Notes: generated from the letters alone by a model not told the origin. A DNA stretch of 20,591 nt from DAOTZS01 sp034434335 (GCA_034434335.1 DAOTZS010000127.1:1-20591); one strand, 5' to 3'; counted from the stretch's first letter, positions 7,030-15,603 are shown. Numbers and translations: made by a program.

Positions 7030-8355
7030 TCAGTCGGCCTCTTGCTCTGTGATAGTGATCTTGGTGATCAGATCACCTGCCTGCAGTTTCCCTGCCACCT
7101 CCAGCCCCTTCACCACCTTTCCCATGATACTCAGAGGCACGTCGGGGCTGGGTGCTGTGGTCAGGAAAATGAAGAACTGGCTGCCGCTGGCTTTCATCTG
7201 GCCACTGGCCTGGTCAAGGAACGGATACAGGCTGACCGTGCCCGTCACCAACTCGGTGACAGACGGCTGGGGTTCCGGCTCCAACACGTAGCCCACATCG
7301 CTGGTGGGCTGTGAAGCTGGGGACCCCATGATCACATAGGCATCCGGCTCGACATAAGCCACGGGCATGCCATCATAGAACCCCAGGTTGGCTAACACCA
7401 CGAAGCTGTTGACCGCCGCAGGGGCGGCCCGCGGGTCCAGTTCGATCACGATCTCCCCCGCTTCAGCCGATATGGTTGCCTCATATCTCTTCTGAAGGTC
7501 AATGACAAGCTCCGGCGCGGTGTTGTAGGCCCGATGGCGTTGTTCCAGGGGCAGGCTGGCCAGCGGCCGGCCCTCGGCCGGGGCTGGTGCCTTGGGTTCC
7601 GGCGTTGGAGTGGGGGTGGGCAGCCGCGATGGTCCCTGGCTTTCTGTGATCTCAATCCGTATGATCTGGTCCCCCACCGCGATCTGGTCCACCACCTCCA
7701 TCCCCTCGACCACGTAGCCAAACACTGTGTAAGCACCGTTGAGGAACGGTGTCTCGCTGAGGGTAATGTAGAACTGGCTCCCGCTGGAGCGCCGCTCGGG
7801 GTTGATCTGGTCGCCGGTCCGGGCCCAGGCCAGCGCGCCCCTGGGATGTCCGTGTTTGATCTCGGCCGGGATGGTGTAACCCGGTCCGCCGGCACCGGTG
7901 CCCAAGGGATCGCCGGCCTGGATGACGAAGCCGGGCTCTACCCGGTGAAAGGTCAGGCCATCATAGAACCCATTACGTGCCAGGGTCACGAAGTTGTTGG
8001 TGCTTTCCGGTACGTCGCCATACAGTTCGGCCACGATGTGGCCCTTGGCCGTGACGATGGTGGCCAGGTAGATCGTATCAGATCGCAACGACATAGGAGC
8101 AGGACCGCTGAAGCGATCGGCCCGCTCGGCTGGAGCCAGTTGCGCCAACGGCCGGCTGCCATCAGCCGGCGGGGTCGGCACGAGCGGCCTGGTCGTGGCG
8201 CCCTCTGGGGCCGCCGGTTGGGCCGCGGCTGTCGGAGCAGCGGGTTGAGTAGGGGCCGCGACAGGGGTCGGCTGAGTAGAACGGCCCCCACAGGCAGTGA
8301 CCACCAGGGCGGCCAAGATCAGAATGGCGCACATGCGCCCGAAGCGTTTGTTCAC
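7030..8355 (-). CDS. Lipoprotein with two cyclophilin-type peptidyl-prolyl isomerase domains
   Basis: A 441-residue protein. The GTG at 8355 is chosen because AGGGGGT lies just upstream and it gives a clean lipoprotein signal (NKRFGRMCAILILAALVVTAC, lipobox Cys near residue 22). A Pro/Ala/Thr-rich linker follows. The first cyclophilin domain (about 105-235) keeps FHRVEPGFVIQAGD with the catalytic Arg, GSQFYITL and FLNGAYTVFG. A second Pro/Thr linker leads to domain two (about 290-440), which keeps GSQFFIFL but has VAYVEPDAYVIMGS where FHRV and QAGD should be, so it has probably lost activity. Each domain is preceded by a similar RPLA-x-L segment, so the whole unit was duplicated. Likely role: folding of secreted proteins at the outer face of the membrane. 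The frame is open for another 42 codons upstream. Confidence 0.9.
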   Translation of the reverse strand: MNKRFGRMCAILILAALVVTACGGRSTQPTPVAAPTQPAAPTAAAQPAAPEGATTRPLVPTPPADGSRPLAQLAPAERADRFSGPAPMSLRSDTIYLATIVTAKGHIVAELYGDVPESTNNFVTLARNGFYDGLTFHRVEPGFVIQAGDPLGTGAGGPGYTIPAEIKHGHPRGALAWARTGDQINPERRSSGSQFYITLSETPFLNGAYTVFGYVVEGMEVVDQIAVGDQIIRIEITESQGPSRLPTPTPTPEPKAPAPAEGRPLASLPLEQRHRAYNTAPELVIDLQKRYEATISAEAGEIVIELDPRAAPAAVNSFVVLANLGFYDGMPVAYVEPDAYVIMGSPASQPTSDVGYVLEPEPQPSVTELVTGTVSLYPFLDQASGQMKASGSQFFIFLTTAPSPDVPLSIMGKVVKGLEVAGKLQAGDLITKITITEQEAD

Positions 8356-8496
8356 GGGAATACCCCCTTTTGGTTGATAGACCACAGTACCAGTGTGGCC
8401 GCCTGGGTCACCCCAGATGGGAGACAAAGATGAAGGCTCAAGCGCTAACTGGCCTTGCACTGCTGCTCGATCCTGGTTCACATGCCCCCATTAGCC

Positions 8497-8524
8497 ATTA
8501 TACCGCGACCAGCAGCCATGGCAA
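8497..8524 (-). promoter_or_regulatory. Sigma-70-type promoter for the PPIase lipoprotein/VTT operon
   Basis: On the minus strand TTGCCA (8524-8519), a 16-base spacer and TATAAT (8502-8497) match a vegetative promoter. It lies about 140 bases before the GTG start, giving a long leader. The rest of the 8356-8573 gap shows only a small CGCCC-AAA-GGGCG hairpin (8543-8555), which may help terminate the upstream polysaccharide operon. Confidence 0.65.
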
Positions 8525-8573
8525 GCCAGGACTATCTCATGCCGCCCTTTGGGCGAGCTGAGCTAAAGGCTCC

Positions 8574-9548
8574 CTAGGGGAGAGGCATCTTCTCCAGACG
8601 CCAGATGCCATACAGGGCACCGGCAGCCACCGCCGCGCCAACAGCATACCCCTCCGGGATGGTGGCCTGGGTGACGAAGGTGGCGATCATGCCGCTCAGG
8701 TACCCGAGCAGATAGCAGATCAACACCGCCTCGCGCGGGTTCCCGGTCAGCCTGGCCAGCCGGTGGCTGAGGTGGTCCCTGCCAGGGGTGGTAAGGGGGT
8801 TCAGCCCACGGCGTAGGCGAGAGACGATCACCAGTGCGGTGTCGAAGATCGGCACGGCCAGCACCAGCACCGGCACCATCCAGGTGACAAAGGCGGAGTT
8901 GGCCGGGAAGCGCAGCTTGATGCCCACCGCAGCCAGCACATAGCCGAGGAAAAGGCTGCCTGTGTCCCCCATGAAGATGCTGGCCGGGTTGAAGTTGTAG
9001 AACAGGAAACCGAGACAGGCCCCCACCAGGTATTGCCGGCTCATGGCCGCGAAGAGCAGGAAGAAAAGGGCCGCGATGGCCGCGATCCCTCCGCTCAGGC
9101 CATCCATGTTATCCAGCAGGTTCAGCGCGTTGGTGATGCCTATGATCCAGAGCATGGTCACCGCGATATTCAGCCATGGCCAGGGGAAAAGCGCAACCCG
9201 CACGTTGGTGAGCACCAGGATGCCGGCTGCCAGGAATTGGCCGGCCAGCTTGGCCCATGGGCTCAGGCTACGCCGATCGTCCCAAAGGCCCAGAAAGGAG
9301 ACCAGGGTCGCGCCCAGGAAGATGCCGATGACCTGATGGACATAGAACCGGTCACCCAACAGGACCAGTGCCAGGATCACGGCCAGGTAGATGGCCACCC
9401 CGCCCAGCAGCGGGGTGGCAACCAGGTGCTGCTTGCGGGCGCTGGGCTGATCAACGACGCCCAGCCGCCACGCCACCCGGCGCGCCAGCGGTGTTGCCCC
9501 TGCTGCCAGGAGCAGGGCACTCACCAGGATCAGGAAGTAGGTAGTCAT
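8574..9548 (-). CDS. WecA/TagO-like undecaprenyl-phosphate sugar-1-phosphate transferase (MraY superfamily)
   Basis: A 324-residue protein with about ten TM helices. The motifs of the polyprenyl-phosphate N-acetylhexosamine-1-phosphate transferases are all present: ATPLLGGVAIY, LGLWDDRRSL with the paired Asp, NALNLLDNMDGLSGG, FNPASIFMGDTGSLFLGY and RDHLSHRL, the HIH-like motif of WecA-type enzymes. It would transfer a sugar-1-phosphate from a UDP-sugar to undecaprenyl phosphate at the inner face of the membrane, the first step of cell-surface glycan synthesis. WecA/TagO identity is favoured over MraY because of the RDHLSHR motif and the absence of a division/peptidoglycan gene context. The ATG overlaps the upstream stop by four bases (ATGA), indicating translational coupling. 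The exact sugar cannot be read from sequence. Confidence 0.9.
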   Translation of the reverse strand: MTTYFLILVSALLLAAGATPLARRVAWRLGVVDQPSARKQHLVATPLLGGVAIYLAVILALVLLGDRFYVHQVIGIFLGATLVSFLGLWDDRRSLSPWAKLAGQFLAAGILVLTNVRVALFPWPWLNIAVTMLWIIGITNALNLLDNMDGLSGGIAAIAALFFLLFAAMSRQYLVGACLGFLFYNFNPASIFMGDTGSLFLGYVLAAVGIKLRFPANSAFVTWMVPVLVLAVPIFDTALVIVSRLRRGLNPLTTPGRDHLSHRLARLTGNPREAVLICYLLGYLSGMIATFVTQATIPEGYAVGAAVAAGALYGIWRLEKMPLP

Positions 9549-12500
9549 GGCGATAGTCGTCTCTGCAGATCGGCTATAAGTGCTTCATCCACCGGGCGGT
9601 CAGCGTCGCCGGCCAGTGAGAGTGCAGCTTGCGCGGCCTCCACGGCTTCGTCAAGCCGGCCGGCATCCCTCAAGACGATGGCCAGGTTGCGATATGTGAG
9701 GTGTAGCTGGGCCTGGTGGTCGTTGATGGCGCGCTGCAATGCATCACGCCGGTTGGTGGCCGCAGGCAATAGCCTGCTGTAGCCGCCAGCCCGCGCGGCC
9801 AGGGCATCCAGCTCGGCCAGTTGTGCCTGCGCGTTGGCCAGTGCCGTAGTCTCGTCACTGATCACCTGCCGGAACGCTACCAGGGCTTCTTCGTAATGCC
9901 CTAGCTGGGCGCTAAGCACCCCCACCGCGCTCTGGACCCCTGCATCGTGTGGAAGCAGAGCCACTGCCTGCCGGTACGCCGCCAGAGCCCCCTCCCGGTC
10001 GCCAAGGATAGAAAGCAGGTCTCCCTGATAGAGATAGGTCTGGTAATACGCGGAGTCTATCTCAAGGGAATGGGCCAGGGTCTCCAGCGCGGCCTGGGAT
10101 TGGCCGGCAATGAACTGTGTGGTGGCCAGCTCATTCCATAGCTGCGCGTTGTGAGGGCTCAGAGAGACGGCCTGCTGGTAGTAGTCTAGCGCTTTCTGCA
10201 GCCGGGCCATGTCCACATCACCAGGGCGAGACTTGACCGTCTCATACAATTGGGCATTGGTGGCTGCGGCGCCGGGGTCGAGGGCATTGACAAAGGCCCA
10301 GGTACGGCTTAGCCGGGCCAGGTTGGCGGCATGATCGGTGTTGAGAGGATTGAGGCGCTGAGCTGCTACCAGCGCAGCATGGGCCGTGCGTAAGAGGTCC
10401 TCTCGATTGCGGGTCCGGACCCCGCGCTCGATCAGGGGCAGCAGATCGGCTGTGGGGTACCCTTCCAGGTCAGCGGGCAGAGTGGGCGTGCCGGCAGGCA
10501 TTGTATTGGCGAACTGCAGTAAGGCCCGCCCAAGGAAGAGGTAGTAGTAGTCCTCCTGAGGTTCCAGTTGTGCCGCTCTCAGGTAGAGAACCGCGGCGCT
10601 CTCCCATGCTCCCGCGCCTTCGTAAGCCAGCCCCTGCTTGTAATACATGTCGGCCTGGACGGTGCGGATGTTGATATTGAAGATCAGCAGGAAAGCGATG
10701 ATCGTGCCCAGCAAGCCGCCGAGCAAGGGCACCGCCGGCAGGGCATGGAAAATGCGGGCAGGCCGAGGCCGGGGGTCGGCCAGCCACAGCGCTGCGGCCA
10801 GGAGCAGCATCAGGAGCAGCAGTACGGCATCGAACACGACCACGTGTCCCACTGTGTGGTGGAGGATATCCATGCCTGAAAGCCCACGCATGGCCAGGCG
10901 GCTCGCCTGGAGCAGCCCATACCCCAGAAACGTGACGACCACTGCCCCCGCATATAGGGCGGCTCCCAGCCCCCACCGAAGCGCACGGCCGGCCGGCTGT
11001 TGTCGGGCGCTCTCAGCCAGGCCCAGCAGCCCGCCCACCAACCAGGTAAAGAGGAACAAAACCAGGATCGGTGAACGGGCAACCTGATACGCCTCGGAGT
11101 CGAGGCGGACCGTGACCGCGTTCCACAGGATGGCCCACGCAGTCTGCGCAGCGGTCTGGTTGACCAGGTAATCCCAGGTCAGGGTGAGGGTGATGAGGGC
11201 ACCAATGGCGGCGTAGGGCAGGATGGCACGCAGGAAGCGGCCGCCGGCCGCGGGCAAGGCCGGGAGGGCAGGCCGCAGGGGCTCAGTGGCCCGTTCGGGC
11301 TGTCTGCGATGTCGTTTGCGCCGGCTCGTGCCGGCCGGCTGGATTCTGGCCAGGGGTGAGGGCCCGGTCGCTGGGGATGGAGCGGCCGGGGCCAGATGCT
11401 CATCGCGGGCCAGCCAGCCGATGCCTACTACCACCAGAAGGGCCGAGAAGGTCCAGAAATGGGTCAGGGTTGAGACAATAGCGATCCCGAAGTGGACTTC
11501 GACGAAATGAGCCACGATGGCAGCCAACAGGGCCAGGATCAGCAACGACTGCCGGCCGGCAACGACCTCGTGGTCTGTTTCCTCGCGCGTCAATAGCAGA
11601 TCTATCGTGACGTAGAGGATCACACCGGCGATCAGCCCTACCGGCAGCCCCACCCCTGCCAGCCTGAGGCTGCCTTCCACAGCCCAGGGCACGATCACCC
11701 CCAACGCGGCCCCGCCCCCCAACAGCCCCAGGAACAGGTTCCTGCGCTGCCGGCCCCGGATCAGCCCCAACCAGCGCAGCGCGTAGTAGAACACGCTGCC
11801 AAACAGGAAGAGCTGCGCCGCGAAGCCGAGCAGGCCGGTACGGACCAGGGCATCGAAGGTCTCGTTGTGGGAGCGGTCAGGAGAGGCGTTGCGCGCCTCA
11901 TAGTGTGCCAGCTCTGGAGGATAGAATCGGTTGTAGGCCACCCACATGGACTCTGGCCCGTACCCGATCAGGGGCCGGATAGGGTTCAGACGATCGGGGG
12001 TGCCATCAGGGTAGGCAATAGGGGGGTGCGGCTTGAGCATCATGTCCACCACCCCCTGCCAGATCAACACCCGGACGGCGTTGGTGCCCTCAGTGGTGTC
12101 GAGCACGGTGGCCATGCGGCCGATATATGGCTTATCGCGCAGGCTGGCCAGCGGGCCTTGTGGCAGGTTGAGGAGGACCAGGAAAGCCAGCCCGGCCAGG
12201 CTGAGGCCGATCAGCCCGAACCAGAGGGGGCGCACAGCCCGGCCAAGCCGGCCCACCGCCCCGGCGCGAGTGCTGGCCCACCGCCCCAGCAGGCGCACGC
12301 CCAACATGGCGAAAACATAAAGCCCGGCCCCCAGCCCGATGATCGGCCCCCGGCTCTGGGTGAACACAATGGCCATCAACTGTACGATCAGGATGAAGAG
12401 GTAGCAGCCAGTACGCCAGGCATCGGCCAGGGTGCCCTTTTCCGTGCTCAGCAACGAGGCCAGGCTATCCAGCAGCCGTTCCAGCGTCAGGAAGACGGCC

Positions 12501-13078
12501 ATGATGAGATAGGCCGCCACGAAGATGGCGTTGCCCATGTTGGAGGCCACCCGTGTGCGCACATCGCCGGCCCAGGGCAGAGGGTCTGCCCCAATCTTCT
12601 GGACCAGGCCATAGAGGCTGACGGGCAGGCTGGTGAGGACGACCGTATAGATCAGCCGGTTGACCTGGGCCCGTGTGCGGAGGTGGGTGAGCACCATGGC
12701 AAAGATTGCCACGTAACTCAGGAAGGTAAAGGTGCCCTGCATCCGCACGTAGGAGCCGAAGAAGCTGATGCGCGGGGCCACCGAGAGGGCGGTGCTGAGG
12801 AGGTAAGCGATGACCAGCAGCAGAGTGGGCAGGATCAGCGGCGTGCGGCGCAGCATGCGCCACAGCCCTTCACCACGTGCGGTGCCCAGTCCGGTATCCA
12901 GCAGTTGGGTCAGCCATGCCACTGCCATGACGAGGGCGATCGAGCGCAGCAGGTGGATCTTGTCTGGCTCGAACACCCGGTTAGAGAGAGTATTGAAGAA
13001 GAGAGGGGTCACAATCAGGGCGGCCAGCCAGCCCGCCTCGATCACCCCGCCGCAGACGCGGCTCAGTCGGCTTTCCAT
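9545..13078 (-). CDS. O-antigen ligase/polymerase (Wzy_C) with C-terminal TPR domain
   Basis: A 1177-residue protein, about twice the usual ligase length. The N-terminal half has ten or more TM helices with the Wzy_C signatures QSRGPIIGLGAG (near residue 245) and GYGPESMWVAY followed by PDRSHNETFDALVRTGLLG (near 400). A basic Pro/Arg-rich loop (about 563-605, with SRRKRHRRQ) precedes a second block of about five TM helices (about 610-800). From about residue 805 come six or seven TPR-like units, for example YYKQGLAYEGAGAWESAAVLY and LSILGDREGALAAYRQAVAL. The protein probably polymerises or transfers lipid-linked glycans outside the membrane. If the helix count places the TPRs outside, they could hold partners or the chain there. 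It overlaps the upstream GT4 gene by 16 bases and the downstream transferase by three. Confidence 0.88.
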   Translation of the reverse strand: MESRLSRVCGGVIEAGWLAALIVTPLFFNTLSNRVFEPDKIHLLRSIALVMAVAWLTQLLDTGLGTARGEGLWRMLRRTPLILPTLLLVIAYLLSTALSVAPRISFFGSYVRMQGTFTFLSYVAIFAMVLTHLRTRAQVNRLIYTVVLTSLPVSLYGLVQKIGADPLPWAGDVRTRVASNMGNAIFVAAYLIMAVFLTLERLLDSLASLLSTEKGTLADAWRTGCYLFILIVQLMAIVFTQSRGPIIGLGAGLYVFAMLGVRLLGRWASTRAGAVGRLGRAVRPLWFGLIGLSLAGLAFLVLLNLPQGPLASLRDKPYIGRMATVLDTTEGTNAVRVLIWQGVVDMMLKPHPPIAYPDGTPDRLNPIRPLIGYGPESMWVAYNRFYPPELAHYEARNASPDRSHNETFDALVRTGLLGFAAQLFLFGSVFYYALRWLGLIRGRQRRNLFLGLLGGGAALGVIVPWAVEGSLRLAGVGLPVGLIAGVILYVTIDLLLTREETDHEVVAGRQSLLILALLAAIVAHFVEVHFGIAIVSTLTHFWTFSALLVVVGIGWLARDEHLAPAAPSPATGPSPLARIQPAGTSRRKRHRRQPERATEPLRPALPALPAAGGRFLRAILPYAAIGALITLTLTWDYLVNQTAAQTAWAILWNAVTVRLDSEAYQVARSPILVLFLFTWLVGGLLGLAESARQQPAGRALRWGLGAALYAGAVVVTFLGYGLLQASRLAMRGLSGMDILHHTVGHVVVFDAVLLLLMLLLAAALWLADPRPRPARIFHALPAVPLLGGLLGTIIAFLLIFNINIRTVQADMYYKQGLAYEGAGAWESAAVLYLRAAQLEPQEDYYYLFLGRALLQFANTMPAGTPTLPADLEGYPTADLLPLIERGVRTRNREDLLRTAHAALVAAQRLNPLNTDHAANLARLSRTWAFVNALDPGAAATNAQLYETVKSRPGDVDMARLQKALDYYQQAVSLSPHNAQLWNELATTQFIAGQSQAALETLAHSLEIDSAYYQTYLYQGDLLSILGDREGALAAYRQAVALLPHDAGVQSAVGVLSAQLGHYEEALVAFRQVISDETTALANAQAQLAELDALAARAGGYSRLLPAATNRRDALQRAINDHQAQLHLTYRNLAIVLRDAGRLDEAVEAAQAALSLAGDADRPVDEALIADLQRRLSP

Positions 13079-14160
13079 GTCACCTTCTGTCCGTACAATG
13101 CCAGCACACGTTCTACCATCAGCGACAGGTCGAATTCGTCTACGGCGCGTTGCCGTGCCGCAACCGCCATCCTGCTGCGCAGGGATGGGTCAGCCAGCAG
13201 TTTGCTGATCGCCTCCCCTAGCGCGGCCGGGTCCCCTGCCGGCACCACCCGTCCTACCACCCCATCCTGCACCACCCACGAGGTGCCCGAGCCGACCTCG
13301 GTGGTGACGCAGGGCAGGCCCGAAGCCATAGCTTCCAGCAGCACGGTGCCGAAGGCCTCGGCCCGGGCATTGGCCGGCAGGACAAAGAGGTGTGCACGAT
13401 GATAGCAGCCCGGTAAGTCGGCATCGCTCACCTGGCCCAGGAAATGGACGCGATCGGCCACCCCCAGTTCCCCTGCCAGTGCCTGCCACGGTCGCAGCAT
13501 CGGCCCTTCGCCCACCACGTTCAGATGGACACCCGGCAACTCCTCCAGCGCGCGCAAGAGGGTATCCAGTCCTTTATAGTAGCGCAACTTGCCGGTGAAC
13601 AACAAGGTCGGGGGGCCATCAAAGGGCCGGGCCGGTGGCACGAAACGACGGGTGTCCACTCCCAAAGGGATGACGATGCACTTATCACGCAGCGGCCGCA
13701 GCCATGGCGAAGTCTCGATATAGCGCGGACTGGTAGCAATGATGCTGGCAGCCTTCCGCAAGACCTGGCGCAGCAGCGGCCCATAGAACCACAGCCACCC
13801 CCGCTGGCGCACCACGTCCGAGTGGTGCGTGATGATCAGCGGCACGCCCCGGCCCAGCAGCCAGGCGCTTACCTCACCTAGCGGATAAGGCGAGTGGACA
13901 TGGATAATATCGGGGTGGAGGCGGGCCAGGGCCACTGGCTGTTGCAGGCTGATGGGCATAGAGGCTGCGGTTGCCAGCCGGCCGGCCTTGATCACCCGTA
14001 CACCGTTCAGCTCCTCCACTCGCGTTGAGCGGCCCGGGTTGCATGCCAATACTGTCACCCGATGTCCGGCCCTGACGTGCCCTTCGGCCAACGCTCGCAC
14101 GTAGTTTTCGATGCCACCGACAACGGGGAAATAGTCCTTGTAGATGTGAAGGATGTTCAC
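13063..14160 (-). CDS. Glycosyltransferase family 4 (GT-B, RfaB/PimA-like)
   Basis: A 365-residue protein. The N-terminal domain has YFPVVGGIENYVRALAEGHV (the GG loop) and DIIHVHSPYPLGEVSAWLL. The C-terminal domain has LLFTGKLRYYKGLDTLLRAL (the G-K-x-x-x-x-K-G nucleotide loop) and the E-x7-E motif EAFGTVLLEAMASGLPCVTTE, which binds the sugar nucleotide. This is a retaining cytoplasmic glycosyltransferase using an NDP-sugar. With the overlapping ligase/polymerase and the WecA-like transferase it would extend a lipid-linked oligosaccharide. The start is a GTG at 14160 with no clear ribosome binding site, so the start is less certain than the product. The previous gene ends 42 bases upstream. 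Confidence 0.92.
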   Translation of the reverse strand: MNILHIYKDYFPVVGGIENYVRALAEGHVRAGHRVTVLACNPGRSTRVEELNGVRVIKAGRLATAASMPISLQQPVALARLHPDIIHVHSPYPLGEVSAWLLGRGVPLIITHHSDVVRQRGWLWFYGPLLRQVLRKAASIIATSPRYIETSPWLRPLRDKCIVIPLGVDTRRFVPPARPFDGPPTLLFTGKLRYYKGLDTLLRALEELPGVHLNVVGEGPMLRPWQALAGELGVADRVHFLGQVSDADLPGCYHRAHLFVLPANARAEAFGTVLLEAMASGLPCVTTEVGSGTSWVVQDGVVGRVVPAGDPAALGEAISKLLADPSLRSRMAVAARQRAVDEFDLSLMVERVLALYGQKVTWKAD

Positions 14161-14178
14161 GGTCAGAACAGCGTCTGG

Positions 14179-14206
14179 GTGACAGCCGGTAAAGTGTGGC
14201 TGTCAC
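14179..14206 (-). repeat. Hairpin at the 3' end of the Uma2-family gene
   Basis: Arms GTGACAGCC (14179-14187) and GGCTGTCAC (14198-14206) flank a 10-base loop. The structure overlaps the Uma2 stop codon on the minus strand. No T-run follows, so it is a weak terminator candidate in front of the GT4 gene. Confidence 0.4.
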
Positions 14207-14928
14207 TCGTTCTTTCCCCGAAGGTCACGCACGAAATCCTCGACTCGCTCCGATTCGAGATCCACGATTTCGCCCAGCACGTGCAGTGGGTCGGGAAGGG
14301 GGTCTTGCCACAACCACTCCGCTCGCAGCCAGAAACCGGGGATGACGGCAGCGTGGTACTGGCCCTCACGGCCTTCGAAGGCCAAATAGTAGCGTCCCTC
14401 AGTAAGACGATAGCATTCGATCCAGCGTGTGTCTGGATCAACTAACCAATACTCCGGCACACCACCCTGGGCGTACTCGTAAAACTTCTCCCCGCGGTCT
14501 CGGCCGATGCTCTCTGGGGAGAGCACTTCGATCACAAGATCAGCCGGGCCATCCAGATAGGCTTCATGGAGGCGGTCCAGATGCGCTGTGGCAACGAAGA
14601 TTACATCAGGTTCACGGCCAGTTCGGGTCAACTTCATCTGGAACGGTGCCGCAAGCACCACGCCCAGATTATGGTGCCGAACATAGATGCTGATCACTGT
14701 CTGCAGAAAGCCGGTTATCTCCTGGTGCCTCCGCGTTGCTGGGGTGCTCATCTGTATCATGCCGTCTACCCATTCGGCCAATGTGTCCTCATCGGCCCAG
14801 GCCAGGAACTCTTCGTAGGTCATCTTCTCCTTGGCCTGAGAATCAGGGATGGCCAGCACTGCTTCGATCAACTTGCGACGCCAATCTGGCTGGATATCTG
14901 CCACGCCAGGGTTCAGGGGCACAGCCAC
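14203..14928 (-). CDS. Uma2-family (DUF820) PD-(D/E)XK nuclease-like protein
   Basis: A 241-residue protein. The GTG at 14928 has a perfect GGAGGT six bases upstream. The Uma2 pattern is clear: MTYEEFLAWADED and a DG-containing strand (EWVDGMIQM), ATRRHQEITGFLQTVISIYV, REPDVIFVA with the PD, DLVIEVLSPES with the E-x-LSPES motif, and KFYEYAQGGVPEYWLVDPD. These place PD...E-x-L in a restriction-endonuclease-like fold. The family is large and often multicopy in Chloroflexota and cyanobacteria, with no settled function. It has its own promoter and sits between unrelated genes, which fits a mobile or independently regulated gene. A short charged tail (LRGKNE) ends the protein. Confidence 0.9.
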   Translation of the reverse strand: MAVPLNPGVADIQPDWRRKLIEAVLAIPDSQAKEKMTYEEFLAWADEDTLAEWVDGMIQMSTPATRRHQEITGFLQTVISIYVRHHNLGVVLAAPFQMKLTRTGREPDVIFVATAHLDRLHEAYLDGPADLVIEVLSPESIGRDRGEKFYEYAQGGVPEYWLVDPDTRWIECYRLTEGRYYLAFEGREGQYHAAVIPGFWLRAEWLWQDPLPDPLHVLGEIVDLESERVEDFVRDLRGKNE

Positions 14929-14986
14929 GATAGCACCTCCGTCTCATTCACCGATACCGCAACTCCCGCTGAAGCTCACCAATCGA

Positions 14987-15015
14987 ATCATAGCACCACT
15001 TCGCGGGCGGGTCAA
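14987..15015 (-). promoter_or_regulatory. Sigma-70-type promoter for the Uma2-family gene
   Basis: On the minus strand TTGACC (15015-15010), an exact 17-base spacer and TATGAT (14992-14987) make the best promoter in the window. It lies 59 bases before the GTG start of the Uma2-family gene and could also drive the downstream polysaccharide genes. Nothing else is evident in the 14929-15171 gap except a GCCGCGCGGC palindrome at 15093-15102. Confidence 0.7.
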
Positions 15016-15171
15016 CCAGGGAGTAGCCATGCCCAGACCCCTTCAAGGCCAGAGAGGAGCCGCGCTGATGGGGTGCAGGGGCTTGTGGCACAGCCGCGCG
15101 GCAACCGTGAATCAGCGCGAGAGGGAGAAGTCGTCAGGAGACGAGTTTCGGCTCAACGCTGGATACTGGAT

Positions 15172-15546
15172 TCACGGCAACCAGCCCGTCTGTCTGTTTA
15201 CCAGCAAAAATGCAATGAGCACCACGTTAATCAACAAGCCAAATCGCGCATCGGGCCAGCCGATGATGCAGAGAAGGAGCGAGAACACCGAACTAAGCAA
15301 AGTGACTGGCTGCCACCATGCAAGCCGCGCTCCGGCACTGATACTGGAAGCCACAAAAGCGAGCGCTGCTACTAACCAGAGAGCGCCGACCACCCGGATT
15401 CCCTGATCACCTACATTGACATGGCCTGCAAGGATGGTGGTTCGATAGGGCATCTCTTTGAGCGTCGCCAGTTTCCAGAATACGAGAAAGCCTGGTAGAT
15501 GGGCGAAGCCGTGCCCGAACAGGATGAGAGCAAGGATTAAGTGCAT
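15172..15546 (-). CDS. Small four-TM membrane protein of unknown function
   Basis: A 124-residue hydrophobic protein. The ATG at 15546 is chosen because AAGGAG lies nine bases upstream; an in-frame TTG at 15564 and GTG at 15552 are less well placed. Four TM helices are apparent: about residues 2-22 (LILALILFGHGFAHLPGFL), 50-72, 79-98 and 103-120. The first helix carries two His in GHGFAHLPG, and a short loop has GHVNVGDQG. No family is recognised. The gene follows the histidine phosphatase gene by 57 bases and could be in the same transcript. Nothing about its function can be read from the sequence. Confidence 0.65.
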   Translation of the reverse strand: MHLILALILFGHGFAHLPGFLVFWKLATLKEMPYRTTILAGHVNVGDQGIRVVGALWLVAALAFVASSISAGARLAWWQPVTLLSSVFSLLLCIIGWPDARFGLLINVVLIAFLLVNRQTGWLP

Positions 15547-15603
15547 CTTCACGCGCTCCTTCAATCGGCTATCGGTGGGGATGTCAAACGAGCAGGGTTC
15601 TGA

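Noticed and set aside
11867..13402. 511-codon plus-strand open frame opposite the ligase and the GT4 gene
   Set aside because: It spans two real genes on the other strand, is rich in His, Gln, Gly and Asp as expected for an antisense of membrane helices, and has no family motif or ribosome binding site.
14929..15171. Small open frames in the gap upstream of the Uma2-family gene
   Set aside because: They lack ribosome binding sites and recognisable residues, and they overlap the promoter of the Uma2-family gene.
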